Part shown: one piece after another, positions 5,536 through 9,119 of the stretch
Numbering within the stretch: position 1 is the stretch's first letter
Layout: every line of letters begins with the position of its first letter
Assembly (NCBI GenBank): GCA_948663505.1
Contig: CAPNAQ010000071.1
Span: 1 to 9,119, forward strand
Length of the DNA stretch: 9,119 nucleotides
From: an uncultured Clostridia bacterium
GTDB taxonomy: Bacteria; Bacillota; Clostridia; TANB77; CAG-508
Direction: 5' to 3'
Program-made: the position numbers and the translations under genes
The notes under the pieces: generated by a model
Seen by the model: the letters and a program-made list of their open reading frames with translations, nothing else
Told to the model about the DNA's origin: nothing
Databases searched by the model: none

Positions 5536-6069
5536 ATGTTCGAAAAATTTTTAAAGAGATCAAATTGGACAGACATAGTAATTTCTATAGTATTTGTACT
5601 TCTAGGAATACTTTTAGTCGTTAAACCAAATGAAACAATAGCAGCAATTTCTACATTACTAGGAATTTTATTTATTACAATTGGAGTATTAAAATTAATA
5701 CAATATTTTACATCAGATACAAAAGATGACTATTTATTAACAATTGCATTAATATCTGTAGTATTTGGTGTAATAGTAATGTTTGGTTCAATTGCAATAT
5801 TGTCATTATTTAGAATTATATTAGGATTATGGATAATAGCTGCTGGAATAATGGATTTGCAAACAACATTAATCTGGAAAGAGGTAAAATCTCCATATTG
5901 GACATTGACTTTAGTGTTATCAATGTTAATGATTATAGCTGGTATAGTATTGCTTATAAATGCAGAAATTTTATATACAACTATAGGAATAATAACAATA
6001 GTTTATGCTACATTAGATATAATTGATAGAATTATATTTATGAAGAAAATAGAAAATTATAATAAATAA
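5536..6069 (+). CDS. DUF308/HdeD-like membrane protein
   Basis: This 177-aa integral membrane protein has six hydrophobic segments at about residues 12-30, 35-57, 66-84, 87-107, 121-142 and 146-168. They fall into three two-helix units with repeated patterns such as LGILLVVKP, LGLWIIAAG and IAGIVLLINAE. This is the DUF308 (HdeD) architecture. In E. coli HdeD is linked to acid resistance, but for Firmicute members the function is not established and none is claimed here. There is no signal peptide apart from the first helix. The ATG at 5536 is preferred: GAAGGAG (5521-5527) lies eight bases ahead, whereas the in-frame GTG at 5527 overlaps that site. It is probably transcribed alone, between the rpmF terminator and a stem-loop at 6074-6119. 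Its upstream spacer carries several TTACA/TGTAA half-sites that may control it. Confidence 0.85.
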   Translation: MFEKFLKRSNWTDIVISIVFVLLGILLVVKPNETIAAISTLLGILFITIGVLKLIQYFTSDTKDDYLLTIALISVVFGVIVMFGSIAILSLFRIILGLWIIAAGIMDLQTTLIWKEVKSPYWTLTLVLSMLMIIAGIVLLINAEILYTTIGIITIVYATLDIIDRIIFMKKIENYNK

Positions 6070-6073
6070 AAGA

Positions 6074-6119
6074 AAGGGAAGCTACAAATCCAATTAGGAT
6101 TAAGAGTATAGCTTCCTTT
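6074..6119 (+). terminator. Stem-loop after the DUF308 gene
   Basis: GGAAGCTA (6077-6084) pairs with TAGCTTCC (6109-6116). A G-T pair and two A-T pairs extend it to 6074/6119. Inside, AATCC (6087-6091) pairs with GGATT (6097-6101), giving a two-tier stem. Only three T's follow on the plus strand. The minus strand has a better T-rich tail, so this is a weak or bidirectional terminator. Confidence 0.55.
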
Positions 6120-6134
6120 AAATTAAATCATGAA

Positions 6135-6150
6135 AAGTTTGTACAAAATT
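6135..6150 (+). repeat. Near-perfect palindrome upstream of the uvrA promoter
   Basis: TTTGTACAAA (6138-6147) is a perfect 10-bp dyad that extends with one mismatch to 16 bases (6135-6150). It lies just upstream of the uvrA -35. It does not fit the Gram-positive LexA box (GAAC-N4-GTTC), so SOS control cannot be claimed from it. Confidence 0.3.
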
Positions 6151-6165
6151 AAAATTACCAAACCC

Positions 6166-6194
6166 TTGTTTTTTAAAAATAAATGTAGTATAAT
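6166..6194 (+). promoter_or_regulatory. Promoter of uvrA
   Basis: TTGTTT (6166-6171) and a perfect TATAAT (6189-6194) are 17 bases apart. Transcription should start near 6201, about 44 bases before the uvrA start codon. Confidence 0.65.
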
Positions 6195-6228
6195 GTCTAA
6201 AGAGAAAAATACTCTTTGGACATTTTTT
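6194..6228 (+). terminator. Strong intrinsic terminator overlapping the uvrA promoter
   Basis: TGTCTAAAGAG (6194-6204) pairs with CTCTTTGGACA (6212-6222), 11 pairs with one G-T, loop AAAAATA, then six T's (6223-6228). The 5' arm begins at the last base of the uvrA -10, and the expected start (about 6201) lies inside it. Transcripts from the uvrA promoter would lack most of the 5' arm and escape, while read-through from upstream would be stopped. Confidence 0.75.
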
Positions 6229-6244
6229 AATAGGAGTGAGGAAA

Positions 6245-9083
6245 ATGAATGATAAAATAATAATAAAAGGAGCAAAAGAACATAATCTTAAAAATATAAA
6301 TTTAGAAATACCAAGAGATAAAATGGTAGTAGTAACAGGATTATCAGGATCAGGAAAATCATCTCTAGCATTTGACACACTATATGCAGAAGGACAGAGA
6401 AGATATGTAGAAAGCTTATCTGCATATGCAAGGCAATTTTTGGGAATAATGGAAAAGCCAGATGTCGAATTAATAGAAGGATTATCACCTGCAATATCAA
6501 TAGATCAGAAAACAACATCAAAAAATCCTCGTTCAACAGTAGGAACAGTTACAGAGATATATGATTATGTACGTCTATTATATGCAAATATAGGAACACC
6601 ATATTGTCCAAATTGTGGCAAAAAAATTGAAAAACAAACAATAGATCAAATAATTGATAATATTATGGAATTACAAGAAGGAACAAAAATACAAATTTTG
6701 GCACCAGTTGTAAGAGGTAGAAAAGGAGAATTTGTAAAACAATTAGAAGGATATCAAAAAGATGGATTTGTAAGAGCGAGAATAGATGGAGAAGTCTATG
6801 AATTATCTGATGAAATAAAATTAGATAAAAACAAAAAACACGAGATTGAATTGATTGTGGACAGATTAGTAGTAAAAGAGGACATAAGAAGTAGGCTTGC
6901 TGAATCTGTTGAAACAGCATTAAGACATGCAGAAAATTTAGTATTAGTAAATATTATAGATAAAGAAGAAGACAAAATGGTATTATACAGCTCAAATTAT
7001 GCATGTCCTGATTGTGGATTTAGTTTTCCTGAACTAACACCTAGAATGTTTTCATTTAATAATCCATATGGAGCATGCCCAGATTGTATGGGTATAGGAT
7101 ATCTAATGAAAATGGATGAAGATTTAATAATTCCTGATAGAAATAAAACATTATATGATGGAGTAAAAGCCTTTGGTTCGAGTACTATGAAAAAAGGAGA
7201 TACAATGGCAAAAATGTACTTTGAAAGTATAGGGAAACATTATGGAGTTGAAATAAAAAATAAAAAGATAAAAGACTTGCCAACTTGGTTTTTAGAAAAG
7301 ATATTATATGGAACAGGTGAAGAAAAAATAGACTTTGTATATGAATCTCCAGCAGGAGTTAGAAAGTTTACAGCACCATTTGAAGGAGTTTTGCCAACAT
7401 TAGATAGACGTCATAGTGAAACGAAATCACAAGGAATGAGAAGTTTTTACGAAATGTATATGACAAATTTGCATTGTAATACATGTAATGGAGCAAGATT
7501 AAAAAAAGAAATATTATGTGTGAAAATTGGGGATAAAAATATAAACGAAATGACAGAAATGTCAATAAAAGCAATGAAAGAATTCTTAAATAACTTAAAA
7601 TTAACAAAAAAAGAAATAATGATTGCAGATATGATCTTAAAAGAAATAAACACGAGACTTCAATTTTTAATAGATGTAGGACTTGAATATCTAACATTAT
7701 CAAGAGGAGCAGGAACATTATCAGGAGGAGAAGCACAAAGAATACGTTTAGCAACACAAATAGGATCAGGACTTACAGGAGTGATGTATATTTTAGATGA
7801 ACCAAGTATAGGATTACATCAAAGAGATAATGATAGGTTAATAGCAACACTTAAAAAATTAAGAGATTTAGGAAATACACTTTTAGTTGTAGAACATGAT
7901 GAAGACACAATGTATGCAGCAGATCAAATAATAGATATACGGACCAGGTGCAGGAGTACATGGTGGAAATGTTATGGCACAAGGAACAGCAGATGAAATT
8001 AAAAATGTAAAAGACTCAATTACAGGTCAATATTTAAGTGGTAGAAAGAAAATTGAAGTACCTAAAACAAGAAGAAAACATATAAAAACAAAAGTAATAG
8101 AAGTAAAAAATGCAACAGAAAACAACTTAAAGAATATAAGTGTTAAATTTCCACTTGGAGTATTCACATGTGTTACAGGAGTATCAGGTTCAGGTAAATC
8201 AACACTTGTAAATGAAGTTTTATATAAAGCTGTAGCAAAAGAATTAAATGGAGCTACAGAAAAAGCAGGAAAATGTAAGGAAGTTAAAGGACTAGAAAAT
8301 ATAGATAAAATAATTAATATAGATCAATCACCAATAGGAAGAACACCACGTTCAAATCCAGCGACATACACAGGTGTATTTGATTTAATTAGAGACATAT
8401 TTGCAGGAACAAATGAAGCAAAAATGCGTGGATTTGATAAAGGAAGGTTCAGCTTTAATGTTGCAGGTGGAAGATGTGAAAGTTGTAATGGTGATGGTGT
8501 ACATAAAATAGAAATGCATTTTTTACCAGATGTTTATGTGCCTTGTGAGGTATGTAAAGGTAAAAGATATAATAGAGAAACTCTAGAAGTAAAATATAAA
8601 GGAAAGACAATAGCAGATGTTTTAGATATGACTGTAGAAGAAGCTTCAGAATTTTTTGATAAAATACCAAAAATAAAACAAAAAATACAAACATTAAATG
8701 ATGTAGGACTAGGATACATCAAATTAGGACAACCATCAACTACATTATCAGGAGGGGAAGCTCAAAGAGTTAAACTTGCAACAGAATTATCAAAAAAGGC
8801 TACAGGAAAAACATTATATATTTTAGATGAACCAACAACAGGACTTCATATTGCAGATGTTCATAGATTAGTTGACATTTTGCATAGATTAGTTGATACA
8901 GGAAATACTATTATAGTAATTGAACATAATTTAGATTTAATAAAGACTTGTGATCATATTATAGATTTAGGACCAGAAGGTGGAGATGGTGGAGGAGAAG
9001 TTATTGCAGTAGGAACTCCTGAACAAATTTGTAAAAATGAACAAAGTTATACAGGTAAATTTTTAAAGAAATATTTGGAATAA
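6245..9083 (+). pseudogene. uvrA: Excinuclease ABC subunit A, split by a one-base insertion
   Basis: UvrA is the damage-recognition ATPase of nucleotide excision repair; it dimerises and loads UvrB on damaged DNA. Removing one base gives 945 aa, the usual family length. Landmarks in corrected numbering are Walker A GLSGSGKS (32-39), the zinc module C254/C257/C278/C281, first ABC signature LSGGE (492-496), Walker B Asp518-Glu519, second Walker A GVSGSGKS (645-652), zinc module C744/C747/C767/C770, and a second LSGGEAQR with LDEPTTGLH. The start at 6245 (MNDKIIIKGAKEHNLKNI) has AGGAG eight bases ahead; a GTG at 6236 overlaps that site. After residue 565 (GAT ATA, 7934-7939) an extra base, best placed as C7940, shifts the frame. 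The first frame then gives 18 foreign residues and stops at 7996. The conserved GPGAGVHGGNVMAQG continues in the other frame from 7941. The second part could restart at ATG 7974, but no good ribosome binding site is seen. The insertion is not in a homopolymer, and everything else is well conserved, so a sequence error or a very recent mutation is likely. The usual partners uvrB and uvrC are not in view. Confidence 0.9.
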
Positions 9084-9119
9084 GTAAACATTTATATTAT
9101 ATCTTTTTTATATAATTAA

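Noticed and set aside
6135..6150. LexA (SOS) box upstream of uvrA
   Set aside because: The palindrome TTTGTACAAA lacks the GAAC-N4-GTTC pattern of Gram-positive LexA sites.
6163..6175. 13-base repeat CCCTTGTTTTTTA shared with 2965-2977
   Set aside because: One copy is a terminator arm and the other contains the uvrA -35. There is no paired arm or element structure, so coincidence of T-rich sequence is likely.
9084..9119. A/T hairpin after uvrA (TTATAT 9092-9097 with ATATAA 9110-9115)
   Set aside because: It has only six A-T pairs and no G-C pairs, and the sequence ends before a terminator could be judged.

Overview
The window is very A+T-rich DNA. Strong AGGAGG-type ribosome binding sites precede nearly every gene, and the sigma-A promoters are close to TTGACA/TATAAT consensus. 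TGG codes for Trp and TGA is used as a stop, so this is genetic code 11. With the protein families present, this points to a low-GC Firmicute, most likely a Clostridia-type organism. The species cannot be told from this stretch.

Left part (about 97-2976, plus strand). An unrecognised, Lys/Asn/Glu-rich helical protein of 286 aa comes first, with its own promoter. It is followed by an ATPase/HNH-nuclease pair that looks like a Septu (PtuA/PtuB) anti-phage system. The ATPase gene has its own TTGACA/TAAAAT promoter buried in the end of the upstream gene, and a 14-bp perfect palindrome overlaps its -10 and start site. The nuclease gene starts inside the end of the ATPase gene with a good ribosome binding site. 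Its reading frame then breaks: 18 codons run in one frame and the remaining 209 in the -1 frame. The switch lies at an in-phase A AAA AAG slippery heptamer next to a seven-A run. This is either programmed frameshifting, a phase-variable or decayed gene, or a sequence error. A bipartite-stem terminator closes the block.

Middle part (about 3000-5405). A glutamine-dependent asparagine synthetase (asnB, minus strand) is divergent from rpmF (ribosomal protein L32, plus strand). Their start codons are 155 bases apart, with a perfect consensus promoter for rpmF between them. The spacer past the 3' end of asnB holds a minus-strand terminator, a 16-bp palindrome and an unexplained strong plus-strand promoter pointing into asnB.

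Right part (about 5407-9119, plus strand). A spacer rich in TTACA/TGTAA half-sites precedes a six-helix DUF308/HdeD-like membrane protein. Next is uvrA, the nucleotide-excision-repair damage sensor, whose promoter overlaps a perfect intrinsic terminator. uvrA covers full length (945 codons after correction) but carries one extra base at about 7940 that splits it into two frames.

The metabolic, ribosomal and repair genes are ordinary chromosomal genes with separate promoters and terminators. The defence-like block is the accessory part. Two frame breaks in 9 kb (ptuB and uvrA) mean base-call accuracy should be checked before any biological reading of either one.
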